Under the pieces are notes generated by a model that saw nothing but the letters and a program-made list of their open reading frames with translations, was not told the origin of the DNA and ran no database searches. Positions 1-8,984 of a stretch of 41,440 nucleotides of DNA are shown here, piece by piece. The position numbers and the translations under genes were made by a program. Position 1 is the first letter of the stretch. Each line of letters opens with the position of its first letter. Where the stretch lies: positions 1 through 41,440 of the forward strand of contig WRLO01000026.1 in NCBI GenBank assembly GCA_009777575.1, in the 5' to 3' direction. Origin of the DNA: Candidatus Cloacimonadota bacterium. Lineage in GTDB: Bacteria > Cloacimonadota > Cloacimonadia > Cloacimonadales > WRIO01.

Positions 1-194
1 CCAACCTGGAAATATTCAATATCAGAGGGCAAAAGGTTCGAACATTAGTAAATGAATTTTTGCCTAAAGGGCACCATGAAGTTATCTGGAATGGTGAAAA
101 TGAATATGGTCTTCCAGTAGCAAGTGGGGTATATTTTTATCGACTTCAAGCAGATGAACAAAGCCTCACCAGACGGATGGTGTTGTTGAAATAA
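1..194 (+). CDS. C-terminal sorting domain of a secreted protein (5' end outside window)
   Basis: Only the last 63 residues are present (codons from base 3, TAA at 192-194). They contain the FNIRGQK strand, the HHEVIWNGENEYG loop, the ASGVYFYRL strand and a final RMVLLK, the pattern of a type IX secretion (Por) C-terminal sorting domain with a FlgD-like Ig fold. In that system the domain directs outer-membrane translocation and is then removed; applying this here is inference from the family. The sequence is nearly identical to the end of the beta-helix protein ending at 6319 (for example LVNEF here, LVSEF there), so the missing upstream gene is probably a close paralogue. No terminator follows; the downstream DNA is short-period repeat. 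Confidence 0.85.
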   Translation, partial: NLEIFNIRGQKVRTLVNEFLPKGHHEVIWNGENEYGLPVASGVYFYRLQADEQSLTRRMVLLK

Positions 195-365
195 TTGAGA
201 ATGCAGAATTAAGAATTAAGAATGGAAAATGGATAATGCCTATTCAATAATCAAATTCCCAAAAAAATCTGTGAAAATCTACAAAAATCAGTGTCCTCAA
301 AACTTATGTAAATTGTAAATTGTAAATTGTAATTTATTATTCTCCGTGTCACTATCCTCATCCCG
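3..365 (+). repeat. Segmental duplication, copy 1 (coding tail plus intergenic)
   Basis: About 360 bases match 6128-6533 at an offset near 6125, through both the sorting-domain coding sequence and the non-coding DNA after it. Shared intergenic pieces include repeated AGAATTAAGAATT words, the string GGATAATGCCTATTCAATAA, AAATCTGTGAAAATCT words and GTAAATT 7-mers. The 195-573 gap holds this repeat and an AT-rich gene upstream region; no gene is seen in it. Confidence 0.8.
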
Positions 366-600
366 TCGTTGCTAGGTCACTTCAATTTTTTCATATTTAT
401 TATGTTATTTTGAGGAGATAAAAAAATATTTTAAAATATTAATTCCTTTGATATCAATGGGTTATATGATCCTAAAAAATTATTTTACGTAAATCTCCTT
501 CGATTTTTCATAAAAGTGTTGACAAAATAACTATATTGAAATTTATTGCGCTTTTATACTTGAATTGTGAAATATGAGTATTAAAATAAAGGAGCTAAAG

Positions 601-1773
601 ATGAAAAAAACGCAAATTTTGACATCAAATATGAGCAAGATGTTAGGTCTAATATCAGCTCAGGAAATATTTTTCATAGCGAGAAATTATGAAATTTATT
701 GTTCAATAGAAAAAAAAATGCCAAAAATAACAACATTTTTATTTGTAATAATGTTGCTATTAACCATAGCTTGTGACACCACAGAACCATACACTGGTTT
801 AGTATCGCTCACAATTCATCTCAGAACTTCAAATAGTGCAGATGTTATTGTTGGAGAATTTTTCTTGCAAAACAATACAAACAATTCGCAAATTCAACGT
901 AATTTCGCCATATCAAGTAAAGTCTTCTTTACAGAAATAGAAACTGGAGAATATTCATTAATTATGGGATCCCAACTTATTGTAGACAATATAAGCATTA
1001 GCGAAAAAAAAAACACGTATTTTGTCCAAATAGAAGAGACTGAAGTAAAAGAAATTATGGAAAAAGCAAAGTTGAGCTATTTAGATACTTTTCTAACTGA
1101 GGGAAACTTAGGAGCAACAATAGATGATATTTCCTTTATTCCGTTTATAGGAGTCTTTAATAATAGCATTGTGAGTGTTTTTCATGAAGGAAAATTCCAA
1201 TGGCATTATGATGATTTCATGATTAAATCTGAAATTGGAAATATAGCTTTTTATTGGCCTTATGGATATCCTATTCTCGCCTGGGATGAAAATACTATCT
1301 ACGAATTATCCGAATCTTATGAACAGGGATTATTGAGTAGAAGAGATTTAGAAACAATATATATTTCTCATTGGAAACATTTTGGAAACGAAAAATGGTG
1401 GTTTAATAAACTTATATTGAATGCAGATACTATACAAAGGTTAAAAGATGATTACATCAATTTTGCCCCGTCAATTTGGAGAGAAAACGAAGGTAATGTC
1501 AACGATATATATATTCATGATTATTACGGTATCTTCAACAATAGTGTTGTTTTAGCATTAAGTAACAGGATATACACAATCATAGATAAGGCTGGAATAG
1601 CGGAAAATGTCGCTGGAATGTTTTTTAATTATGGAAAAGTCGCATATGAAATTCTAGTGTGGTATGAAGGTGACTTTTATAGACTTGAAAAAGCATACAC
1701 AGCAAACTTACTGACAAATGACAATATTGAAACTATTTGGCATCAATATCAAGAAAAACATGGTGGAAGCTAA
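601..1773 (+). CDS. Putative lipoprotein with two internal repeats, function unknown
   Basis: 390 residues from ATG 601, chosen because AAAGGAG lies 6 bases upstream. ATG 574 is in frame without a good ribosome site, and ATG 718 begins a textbook lipoprotein signal (MPKITTFLFVIMLLLTIAC, lipobox LTIAC). The 39 residues before the signal are therefore unusual and the true start could be 718. The mature protein is predicted to be lipid-anchored. Two related segments of about 85 residues are visible, each starting G-[VI]-F-N-N-S-[IV]-V and ending in a [LT]-L-[ST]-x-x-[DN]-[LI]-E-T-I-[YW] helix, so the protein is probably an internal duplication. It is followed after 15 bases by the subtilisin-like protease and could be co-transcribed with it. 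No family is recognised. Confidence 0.65.
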   Translation: MKKTQILTSNMSKMLGLISAQEIFFIARNYEIYCSIEKKMPKITTFLFVIMLLLTIACDTTEPYTGLVSLTIHLRTSNSADVIVGEFFLQNNTNNSQIQRNFAISSKVFFTEIETGEYSLIMGSQLIVDNISISEKKNTYFVQIEETEVKEIMEKAKLSYLDTFLTEGNLGATIDDISFIPFIGVFNNSIVSVFHEGKFQWHYDDFMIKSEIGNIAFYWPYGYPILAWDENTIYELSESYEQGLLSRRDLETIYISHWKHFGNEKWWFNKLILNADTIQRLKDDYINFAPSIWRENEGNVNDIYIHDYYGIFNNSVVLALSNRIYTIIDKAGIAENVAGMFFNYGKVAYEILVWYEGDFYRLEKAYTANLLTNDNIETIWHQYQEKHGGS

Positions 1774-1788
1774 ACAGGAGGAAAAAAC

Positions 1789-3501
1789 ATGAAAAGAATT
1801 ATATCAATTGTTATATTTTACACATTCATCTTGATGAGTTTATCAAATGCACAAGATTTTTCAAGTAATCAGAAGGTTTATAGCACCATTGGCATTGATG
1901 GTGATTTTGCTGATGATAGAGTATTGGTTGTCCTGAATAAACAGGAAACGATGAAATTTCGTAACCATACTGTTGAGGACTTCATAGGTTTGGGTATAGC
2001 AGCTGTTCAGAATTTATCACGAGAATCTACAGAATTATTAATAACAAACCAGCATTCTTCTATGAACATAAATCTGGATGAATTCAGGACAATTCTGTGC
2101 CTTATTTTAGAACAACCCAACAAAGAAAATGTTCTTGACACTATCAAGATATTAGAACAACGAGAAGATATTTTGAGTGCAGGAGTAGACTTTTTTTTGC
2201 ACTCAGATACAGTTCCCAACGATGATATGTATCATCAACAGTGGGCTTTACACGGAACACATGGCATTCAAGCAGCACAAGCATGGACTATAGCCAATGG
2301 TACAGCTTCACATCCAGTCCGCGTAGGCATTATAGATTCAGGTATTCAAGCTGACCATAGTGATTTGAACGTTAATATAGCATTAAGTCGTGATTTTACA
2401 TTGCCCTATCCCTACATTCCTGCTAATGTGACAGACAACAATGGACATGGAACGCATGTGGCAGGCATAGTTGGAGCAATAGGAAACAACATTATCGGCA
2501 TTACCGGTGTAAATTGGAACATAGAATTAGTTTCTCTCAGAATAAACCAGATTGGTCAAAACTTATTAGCATCTCATTTGATTAAAGCGGTAGATTTTGC
2601 TAGCGCAAACGGAATTTCTATTTTAAACAATAGTAACGGAACAAGTGATTTCAAAGGTTCGAATAGTGATGTAAATGCTGTAACAACAGCAATAAACCAG
2701 TATCCAGGATTATTCATTACATCTGCCGGTAATGAAAATATGGATAATGATTCTAATAATAAACGTTTCCCTTCAAACATACGTCTTCCCAATATTATCA
2801 CTGTAGGTGCTACAAATAATAATGGATTGAGAGCATCTTACTCAAATTATGGTGCAAATAACGTATGTATTTATGCACCGGGTGGTGATAACCCAAGTGG
2901 AAACACTGCGCATGGTATCTTGAGTACATACCCTACAAACAAATCTAGCAATGTAGGAGTTCCGGGATATTATTCTGATAGTGGTACTTCAATGGCTACC
3001 CCAATGTTAACTGGTGCGGCATCGTTATTATTATCCGCTAATCCTGATCTCACACCAATTGACTTAAAAAATATCATAAGAAATAATGCTGATAAAATAA
3101 TTATATCTACCTCATCTGGAAATCGTCAAGCCTTTCGGTTAAATGCTTTTAAAGCCCTATCTTATACTATCGCTGATGTACAGCTGGAATCAGCTCCTAT
3201 AGTTGAAGTGCGATCATGGGGAACTAGAAATCAAAGCTATCGACTGGTAGGGGTCCCATCTGTGAATGATTTTAGCATTGATCTGGGTTCAGGGCTTAAA
3301 CCAGTCCCTACTGAAGTGAAGGTTGCTTTTCATTTTGACATACAAGCGTTCCAATTTACCAACATACCAAGACCATTCAAAACTTTCCTAAGTCCTAATA
3401 CTTGGGATTTTGTTAGCAACTATGAAACAATATGGGGTTATCTTGCATATCCTACCTACCACTGTATTACAGAGTATGTAGATTTCAATAGATGCACATA
3501 A
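1789..3501 (+). CDS. Secreted subtilisin-like (S8) serine protease, 3' end frameshifted
   Basis: 570 residues. An AGGAGG-like site lies just before ATG 1789, and residues 1-22 form a Sec signal peptide ending near SNAQ. The S8 triad is clear: Asp183 in IIDSGIQ, His220 in NGHGTHVAG, Ser401 in SGTSMATPM. A pro-region-like segment (about 45-140) precedes the catalytic domain. The frame closes at 3499-3501 shortly after the protease domain, without a sorting domain. From 3482 the next frame reads on sensibly (SIDAHNIAIGVNG...) into the following gene. Removing one T from the TTT run at 3483-3485 joins both into one protein of about 1500 residues. I read this as one frameshifted gene, or a sequencing or assembly slip. 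The catalytic domain itself is intact. Confidence 0.85.
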   Translation: MKRIISIVIFYTFILMSLSNAQDFSSNQKVYSTIGIDGDFADDRVLVVLNKQETMKFRNHTVEDFIGLGIAAVQNLSRESTELLITNQHSSMNINLDEFRTILCLILEQPNKENVLDTIKILEQREDILSAGVDFFLHSDTVPNDDMYHQQWALHGTHGIQAAQAWTIANGTASHPVRVGIIDSGIQADHSDLNVNIALSRDFTLPYPYIPANVTDNNGHGTHVAGIVGAIGNNIIGITGVNWNIELVSLRINQIGQNLLASHLIKAVDFASANGISILNNSNGTSDFKGSNSDVNAVTTAINQYPGLFITSAGNENMDNDSNNKRFPSNIRLPNIITVGATNNNGLRASYSNYGANNVCIYAPGGDNPSGNTAHGILSTYPTNKSSNVGVPGYYSDSGTSMATPMLTGAASLLLSANPDLTPIDLKNIIRNNADKIIISTSSGNRQAFRLNAFKALSYTIADVQLESAPIVEVRSWGTRNQSYRLVGVPSVNDFSIDLGSGLKPVPTEVKVAFHFDIQAFQFTNIPRPFKTFLSPNTWDFVSNYETIWGYLAYPTYHCITEYVDFNRCT

Positions 3502-3544
3502 TATAGCAATTGGTGTTAATGGTGCAGAGATTCATTATTTAAGG

Positions 3545-6319
3545 GTGAGAATATCAGCAAAATTTGAATACGAAAACGCCTCCAATAGCGAGCCTTTTGT
3601 TTTTGAAAGAGACTATTTTCCAATCTTGGAAAAAGTTGATGGTAATTCTTATTTTCCATATCAACCAAGCCAATTGATTCAAGTGTATACTGCTAATGAA
3701 ACATTTAATATCCCTACAATCACTTTAGGTGCAAGGATGATTTTTAGAAATGGAGCTACGTTTATAGTTCAAGGAAACGAAATTCAACCTGACTCAAATG
3801 CTCAACACAATCGTTATTTTGGATTCGAAGTTCAAGAGGGAACATTGATTTTAGATGGTTTTAGTTCTATAAATATGGGTTCTGGAAACAATATGGGTTT
3901 CTTACGAGCTATTGGTCCACAGTCTACCATTATAATCAATAATGACAATCCAATCAATTTAATCGCAAATATAGAATTACAAGATGGCGGGCAGCTTATC
4001 TTGAACGGGGCACATATAAATGTTTCAGATAGTGTTGTTATGATTTCAGAAAATAGTAAACTTACCATCAACAATAATAGCTATATGGGGTTATCAAATA
4101 GCACGATAAATGTTTCCGATTATGCTTCAATCAATATATCCACCAATTCCCATCTAGATATCCAAAACAACAGCACATTAATCATGAACGATTCCTCAAA
4201 TATGACATTAAACAATGGACAATTGAGTTTTCATGATTCTGTGCTAAATATGCGACATGACAATTCTGATCAGAATTTTACAGATAGGATAGATATATTG
4301 ATGACCAACAACAGTACATTGACAGCCAATAATAGTGATCTCTATGTATCAAATCGTTCTGGTATCAGAGCAACGAGTTCCGAAATATACCTGTTGAATA
4401 ATAGTTCATTGAATCTATCATTTTTGAGTATATTATATTTGTCTATGTCATCTACTTTGAATACTTATGATTCATCAGTTAATTTGAATAACAATTGTAG
4501 ATTGACCTTATATTCATCACATTGGAAAGCCGTATCAACTACCATTACAGGAAATACAGAAAGTCCTAAATATGCTAATAGAACTGATATCTATGATTTT
4601 ATAGATGATAATGATATGGACTACGATGATATCGATTTTTTAACTAATCCCAATACACTAGCTGGACCAGATTATGTAGCTTTGTGGGGTGGTAGCACTT
4701 TGTGTTTTGATTCTGCAACTGTTGTAAAACATCCGGTAGCGGGTTCTCGTTGGGATGGTTTTAGATTTTATAGCGTAGATAATGATAACGAAACATCCAG
4801 TATAAAAGGTCATATCAGCGTAATCCATGAAATAAGACTTTCAAATAGTAATATTATTTTTGACGGCGCTGTGATAGAAGATATTGGAGTATTATTTGCT
4901 TGGTTAGGCTCTAAATTGGTGATGAAAAATAACACGCAATATTATGGTAACGACTTCGGAATATATGTTTTTGCTTCTATTGTTGACATAGATGATTCGA
5001 TAATAGTAGGCAATCTTACTTCAGGTATCACTATAGAATGGTCAAGTAGCAAACTAAACAAAATCAGCAACTCATTAATCAATTATAACATGGAACATGG
5101 AGTATATACAAATAACAGTTATGTTCATATATCAGATACAGATATTTTCTTTAATGAGTATAATGGAATATTTAGTACAGGATTAACGCAATCGCGCACT
5201 AAGATATCTGGTAATACCCAAATAGTTGATAACATGCAAGAACAGGTCAAGGCATTGGAAACAAAATATCCAGAATTTATGGCCAATGCGCAAGGATTTT
5301 TTCCGACCGTGAGTGCAGATTCCTTTACAATGGGGACACCAAGACAGTATTTATTGAGTGCAGTAGATGTTTTTGCCAGAGGTGTAGAAGCTGATACAGG
5401 TATAGTGCCATATAACCCCTTTTTAAAGATTCACATCCATGCCTTGAATATCAGCCCCAACACCAATCGATATTATCCTTTTAAGCATAAATATATTTTA
5501 TGTAATAATCAATCTTGTAGTTATACATTTCTTTATCTAGAGGCTTATACAAAGATGTTAGAAGACGAATATGAAATAGCATTAGATTTATTGATGCAGA
5601 TAATAGACACCGATGAGGAAACGCCCTACAAGATGAATAGCATCCTATTATTGCCTTATGTATACAGAGCATTGGACTTGGATGCAGATGAATTGATGAT
5701 GATATATGATAATTTACTTGAGTTAGGAGATGAAGAAATAGGAATAGCGGTTCGATATGCTTTGCCACTATTGAATATCCTTTATGAAGATTATGTAGCT
5801 GCTGTATTTAATCTCTCTGCAATCATCGAAGATCCTTATACTGAAGCTGAAGAATTACTGGCAATCCTCGACCAAGCATGGTGTATCCTGAAATTGATGG
5901 ATTTGGGGCTACGCAGTATGCCTGAGGGGGCTGTCTTTCAATCTATGACCCATAGAGAATATCGTGAACTGGAAAAAGAGATTTTTGCGAGAGTTTATGG
6001 ACTGGAAAATAAAGAAGAAGAAACCGAAAAATTGCCTGAGATATACGAATTATCTCTACAAAATTTTCCTAATCCCTTTAATCCAGATACAACGATATTG
6101 TTTACGATACCCAATGATAGTATAACCAGCCTGGAAATATTCAATATCAGAGGGCAAAAGGTTCGAACATTAGTAAGTGAATTTTTACCTAAAGGTCATC
6201 ATGAAGTTATCTGGAATGGAGAAAATGAATATGGTCTTCCAGTAGCAAGTGGGGTATATTTTTATCGACTTCAAGCAGATGAACAAAGCTTCACCAGAAG
6301 GATGGTGTTGTTGAAGTAA
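3545..6319 (+). CDS. Beta-helix surface protein with sorting domain (likely 3' part of the frameshifted protease gene)
   Basis: 924 residues from GTG 3545, but the frame is open from 3482, and there is neither a signal peptide nor a convincing ribosome site. It is most likely the continuation of the protease gene at 1789. Residues about 55-300 are Asn/Ser-rich with short repeated strands (NNSTL, NDSSN, NNSSL), and about 300-590 continue as a right-handed beta-helix-like region. Residues about 640-820 are helical and Leu-rich, resembling TPR-type repeats. The last 90 residues are a type IX-like sorting domain: NFPNPFNPDTT, FNIRGQKV, ASGVYFYRL, RMVLLK. Role inferred: cell-surface or released adhesin/protease. 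The last 190 bases are nearly identical to positions 3-194. Confidence 0.75.
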   Translation: MRISAKFEYENASNSEPFVFERDYFPILEKVDGNSYFPYQPSQLIQVYTANETFNIPTITLGARMIFRNGATFIVQGNEIQPDSNAQHNRYFGFEVQEGTLILDGFSSINMGSGNNMGFLRAIGPQSTIIINNDNPINLIANIELQDGGQLILNGAHINVSDSVVMISENSKLTINNNSYMGLSNSTINVSDYASINISTNSHLDIQNNSTLIMNDSSNMTLNNGQLSFHDSVLNMRHDNSDQNFTDRIDILMTNNSTLTANNSDLYVSNRSGIRATSSEIYLLNNSSLNLSFLSILYLSMSSTLNTYDSSVNLNNNCRLTLYSSHWKAVSTTITGNTESPKYANRTDIYDFIDDNDMDYDDIDFLTNPNTLAGPDYVALWGGSTLCFDSATVVKHPVAGSRWDGFRFYSVDNDNETSSIKGHISVIHEIRLSNSNIIFDGAVIEDIGVLFAWLGSKLVMKNNTQYYGNDFGIYVFASIVDIDDSIIVGNLTSGITIEWSSSKLNKISNSLINYNMEHGVYTNNSYVHISDTDIFFNEYNGIFSTGLTQSRTKISGNTQIVDNMQEQVKALETKYPEFMANAQGFFPTVSADSFTMGTPRQYLLSAVDVFARGVEADTGIVPYNPFLKIHIHALNISPNTNRYYPFKHKYILCNNQSCSYTFLYLEAYTKMLEDEYEIALDLLMQIIDTDEETPYKMNSILLLPYVYRALDLDADELMMIYDNLLELGDEEIGIAVRYALPLLNILYEDYVAAVFNLSAIIEDPYTEAEELLAILDQAWCILKLMDLGLRSMPEGAVFQSMTHREYRELEKEIFARVYGLENKEEETEKLPEIYELSLQNFPNPFNPDTTILFTIPNDSITSLEIFNIRGQKVRTLVSEFLPKGHHEVIWNGENEYGLPVASGVYFYRLQADEQSFTRRMVLLK

Positions 6320-6533
6320 TTGAGAATTAAGAATTAAGAATGCAGAATTAAGAATTGAGAATTGAGAATGGAAAATGGATAATGCCTATTCAATAATCAA
6401 ATTCCAAAAAAAATCTGTGAAAATCTGTTAAAATCTGCAAAAATCTGCGCCCTCAAAACTTATGTAAATTGTAATTTGTAATTTGTAATTTAAATTAATA
6501 TGCTCCTTGTCACTATCCCCCATTCCGTCGTTC
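6128..6533 (+). repeat. Segmental duplication, copy 2
   Basis: Second copy of the block at 3-365. It covers the sorting-domain end of the upstream gene and then intergenic DNA with AGAATTAAGAATT words, GGATAATGCCTATTCAATAA, AAAATCTGTGAAAATCTGTT words and GTAATTT 7-mers. The short words differ in copy number from copy 1, as expected for slippage. Confidence 0.8.
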
Positions 6534-6922
6534 CAACAAAATCTCGTCATTCTCCATGGTTATCAAAAATACATTTCTGACTAAGTTTTTTTTATGTATA
6601 GGGACTGGTTCATAAGGATCAAAATGAAATTGCATCATGTCTGTAAAATTATACTTTACAGATATGCTATCAAAAGTTTCTATTCCCGTTTGAACTTGTC
6701 CATCTTCATTTTTGCTTACTTCAAAACCCCATTCAAAGATGCCTAAGGTGTTGTAATCGAAACAAATTAAAAGACGTTTCGGGATAACAGGAGGTCTTGC
6801 GTGACCCCAATAGAAAGGGTCATCTAAAAAACATAATAAACTTGTTGTACATTACCATCATGAAATGATACTTTTACTGCATCTTGAAATACATGTCCTT
6901 CCTTTAAGCTACAGTAAAATTG
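6513..6922 (-). pseudogene. Frameshifted remnant of an unknown gene
   Basis: Read on the minus strand, two joined frames look protein-like. An upstream part has LKEGHVFQDAVKVSFHDG and QQVYYVF. After a shift at the homopolymer 6826-6831 a downstream part has DDPFYWGHARPP, VIPKRLLICFDYN and GIFEWGFEV, and ends at a TAG complementary to 6513-6515. Adding one T to the run restores a continuous frame. No start codon or ribosome site is found, and an in-frame stop lies just upstream of 6922. The family is not recognised. The rest of the 6923-7190 interval is non-coding apart from the palindrome at 7103-7179. Confidence 0.45.
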
Positions 6923-7102
6923 TTATTAATGAATATACAGAACATGACGGAGTAAAGCTTGTGATGTGGAAACTAGGGACAGGGGTGTGGTGAGAAAATA
7001 TAAATCAAAAATTATTAATTATAAATTATACAAAAAAAGCTACTAGGGATAGAAGGTTGAAGCATCGATGAAGATAGCTTTTTCATACTTAAAGGAGCTT
7101 TA

Positions 7103-7179
7103 TCATTCCGAGTGGAGTGAAAAATCTCAACTCCTTTTAAATAAATAGAGTTACAGATTCTTCGCTCAGCTCAGAATGA
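7103..7179. repeat. Imperfect palindrome with TCATTC...GAATGA ends
   Basis: TCATTCCGAGTGGAGTG at 7103-7119 pairs imperfectly with the segment ending CTCAGAATGA at 7179, with AAAATCTC and AGATTCTTCGCTC as inner arms. This matches the style of a dispersed TCATTCTGAG/GAAGAATCT repeat common in many bacterial genomes. It sits 13 bases beyond the stop of the next minus-strand gene and may form an RNA hairpin there. Confidence 0.65.
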
Positions 7180-7192
7180 CAAGTAATACCTA

Positions 7193-8908
7193 TTATGGGA
7201 CATCCGCTAAATATTTTTTACTTTGGATTTTTTCTCTCCAAAAATCAACTTCCAACCATTTATATAAAAAGAGTGAATTTCCAATTTTATTTTCAAAAAA
7301 CTGTTCAGAAATATTAATCATCGTATTCATATCATACCAACCACAGTCTCTGACATCATTTGACTTTATTCTTTCTAGAACAAAATCTTTAAGAGAATAC
7401 ATCAATAAATCACTAAAATTCAAGTTTTGTTTATTAAAAGTGTGATATACATAAGAACAAACTTTTGGAAGTATCACACTATTATGCAAGAAATAAGGTA
7501 TAATTGTATCGTGCCTACTTATATGAATTGATTTAAGGAGCGGCAGAAAATTATTAATAATCTGATTGTTTAATCTGTTATTTATTCTAATTTTTGTGGG
7601 ATAAGATTGCACTGCTCGAATTATTGATGGTTGTATAAGTGGCATGAAAGATGGTATTAAATTATCATAAGCTCCTTGACCATTTAACGGAGAGTTTTTT
7701 ACTCTATATCTAATCTGTAATAAAGTAATCCAATCATTTATCGAAAGACTTTTAGGCATTGTTTCTATTGCCTCAATGAATTCTTGTTCTGCCCATCTTA
7801 ACAAGCTCATTTCTAATTCTTTAGAGAAATATGGATACATTTTTGTTTCAAGTAGTTTTCCAAGAGATACAAAATCGCCTTGTCTTAAGAATTTTTGCCC
7901 AAAAAATAATATTCTTCTAGTTGAGCCATGCCTAATGACTTCACCACGACCTCCGTCAATAACCCAGCAACCCTCTTTATTTTTTTCTTTGATAACATCA
8001 AAACTGTTTAATAAACCGGGAAATTCTAAAAGCACTACTTTTTTCATTTTATTAAAGACAATTTCTTTTTCTTCAAGAGTTGATGGTATTTTATATTCAT
8101 AATGTTGTGTTTTTTTATTTAATATTTCTCCGATTTGTTTTGCAAGTATAACATCAGAATTTTTATTAATTCCTAATGTGAGTAAATCAGGAACTTCTTT
8201 TAAAAGAGCTAATACTGTTCTGCTATCCATTCCACCAGACAAAAGCAAAACTGGCTTTTTTCTATTCGGAAAATTGATATTTATTATTGATTTTAATTTT
8301 TCTATAAAAAAACCTTCTTTTTCATAATTCTCTATTTCCCATGCAGATGTTTTATGATAGATTTTATCATTATTTATTTTTAGATATCCTCCAACACCCA
8401 AACGATTTACATCTTTTAATAATGCTCTATTACCAAATGAGTTCACATATCGAAAATATCCGGCATAATTTTGAAAAGAAAATTCTGGATTTTTTATCAT
8501 ATCGGATAAATCCGCAAGATTAGTCGAAAATATTATCCTATCAGATTCTTGTTTCCAATACAACTTTCTCAATTCTAATGGGTCGTTATAAAACTCGATT
8601 ATTTCACCTTTCCAGCGAAGTATAATCCAGTGTCCATCCAATTCTTTTAATTTTATATCATCTTGAGTGATGATTTTTCTCCATTCTGCTTTTGTTACAA
8701 TCCGAGAGCATTCGATTATTCCAATTCCACAAACCACCCATGACCAGTTTTTTTCTTCAGATATATCATAAAAAAATGTTTCTGGTAATCCAGAACCTTT
8801 TACTGATAGTTTATCAGAGGAAAATTCTAATGTATTTGTGTTTATATTTTGTTTAACTTTTTTTACTAAAAATAGGTTTAAACTAACACTTCCATTGATA
8901 TAGCTCAT
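7193..8908 (-). CDS. Asparagine synthetase-like PP-loop ATPase without the glutaminase cysteine
   Basis: 571 residues, ATG at 8908 with AGGAAAT upstream. The PP-loop motif SGGMDSRT (about residues 222-230) identifies the ATP-pyrophosphatase domain of asparagine synthetase B-type enzymes, which adenylate a carboxylate for amide formation. The N-terminal half keeps features of the class II glutaminase-like domain (ELDGHWIILRWKG and YNDPLELRKLYW, resembling the family's G-x-F-A-x-x-x-x-D and RDP-x-G-x-x-P-L-Y). However, the protein starts MSYIN, so the catalytic Cys2 is absent and glutamine hydrolysis is unlikely. It could use ammonia or make another amide bond; the substrate is unknown. It lies 76 bases downstream of flhA on the same strand, with no obvious functional link. 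Confidence 0.7.
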   Translation of the reverse strand: MSYINGSVSLNLFLVKKVKQNINTNTLEFSSDKLSVKGSGLPETFFYDISEEKNWSWVVCGIGIIECSRIVTKAEWRKIITQDDIKLKELDGHWIILRWKGEIIEFYNDPLELRKLYWKQESDRIIFSTNLADLSDMIKNPEFSFQNYAGYFRYVNSFGNRALLKDVNRLGVGGYLKINNDKIYHKTSAWEIENYEKEGFFIEKLKSIININFPNRKKPVLLLSGGMDSRTVLALLKEVPDLLTLGINKNSDVILAKQIGEILNKKTQHYEYKIPSTLEEKEIVFNKMKKVVLLEFPGLLNSFDVIKEKNKEGCWVIDGGRGEVIRHGSTRRILFFGQKFLRQGDFVSLGKLLETKMYPYFSKELEMSLLRWAEQEFIEAIETMPKSLSINDWITLLQIRYRVKNSPLNGQGAYDNLIPSFMPLIQPSIIRAVQSYPTKIRINNRLNNQIINNFLPLLKSIHISRHDTIIPYFLHNSVILPKVCSYVYHTFNKQNLNFSDLLMYSLKDFVLERIKSNDVRDCGWYDMNTMINISEQFFENKIGNSLFLYKWLEVDFWREKIQSKKYLADVP

Positions 8909-8984
8909 AATATATTATTTCCTATTTTTTACCTACTCAATTTCAATTTACAAAATTTAACTATTCAAATTGAAATATTCACAC

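Noticed and set aside
40..50. tRNA T-loop (GGTTCGAA)
   Set aside because: This and the copies near 2656 and 6161 lie within coding frames and lack acceptor and anticodon stems; no tRNA was found in the window.
3470..3501. Programmed ribosomal frameshift joining protease and beta-helix frames
   Set aside because: There is no slippery heptamer or downstream structure at the junction; a one-base indel explains it more simply.
6923..6993. Plus-strand gene end (INEYTEHDGVKLVMWKLGTG)
   Set aside because: A short open stretch without start, ribosome site or family; it may be a remnant but support is too weak to list.
7193..8908. Lasso-peptide biosynthesis cluster
   Set aside because: No precursor peptide, RRE or transglutaminase-like protease gene lies nearby; the cyclase resemblance alone is not enough.
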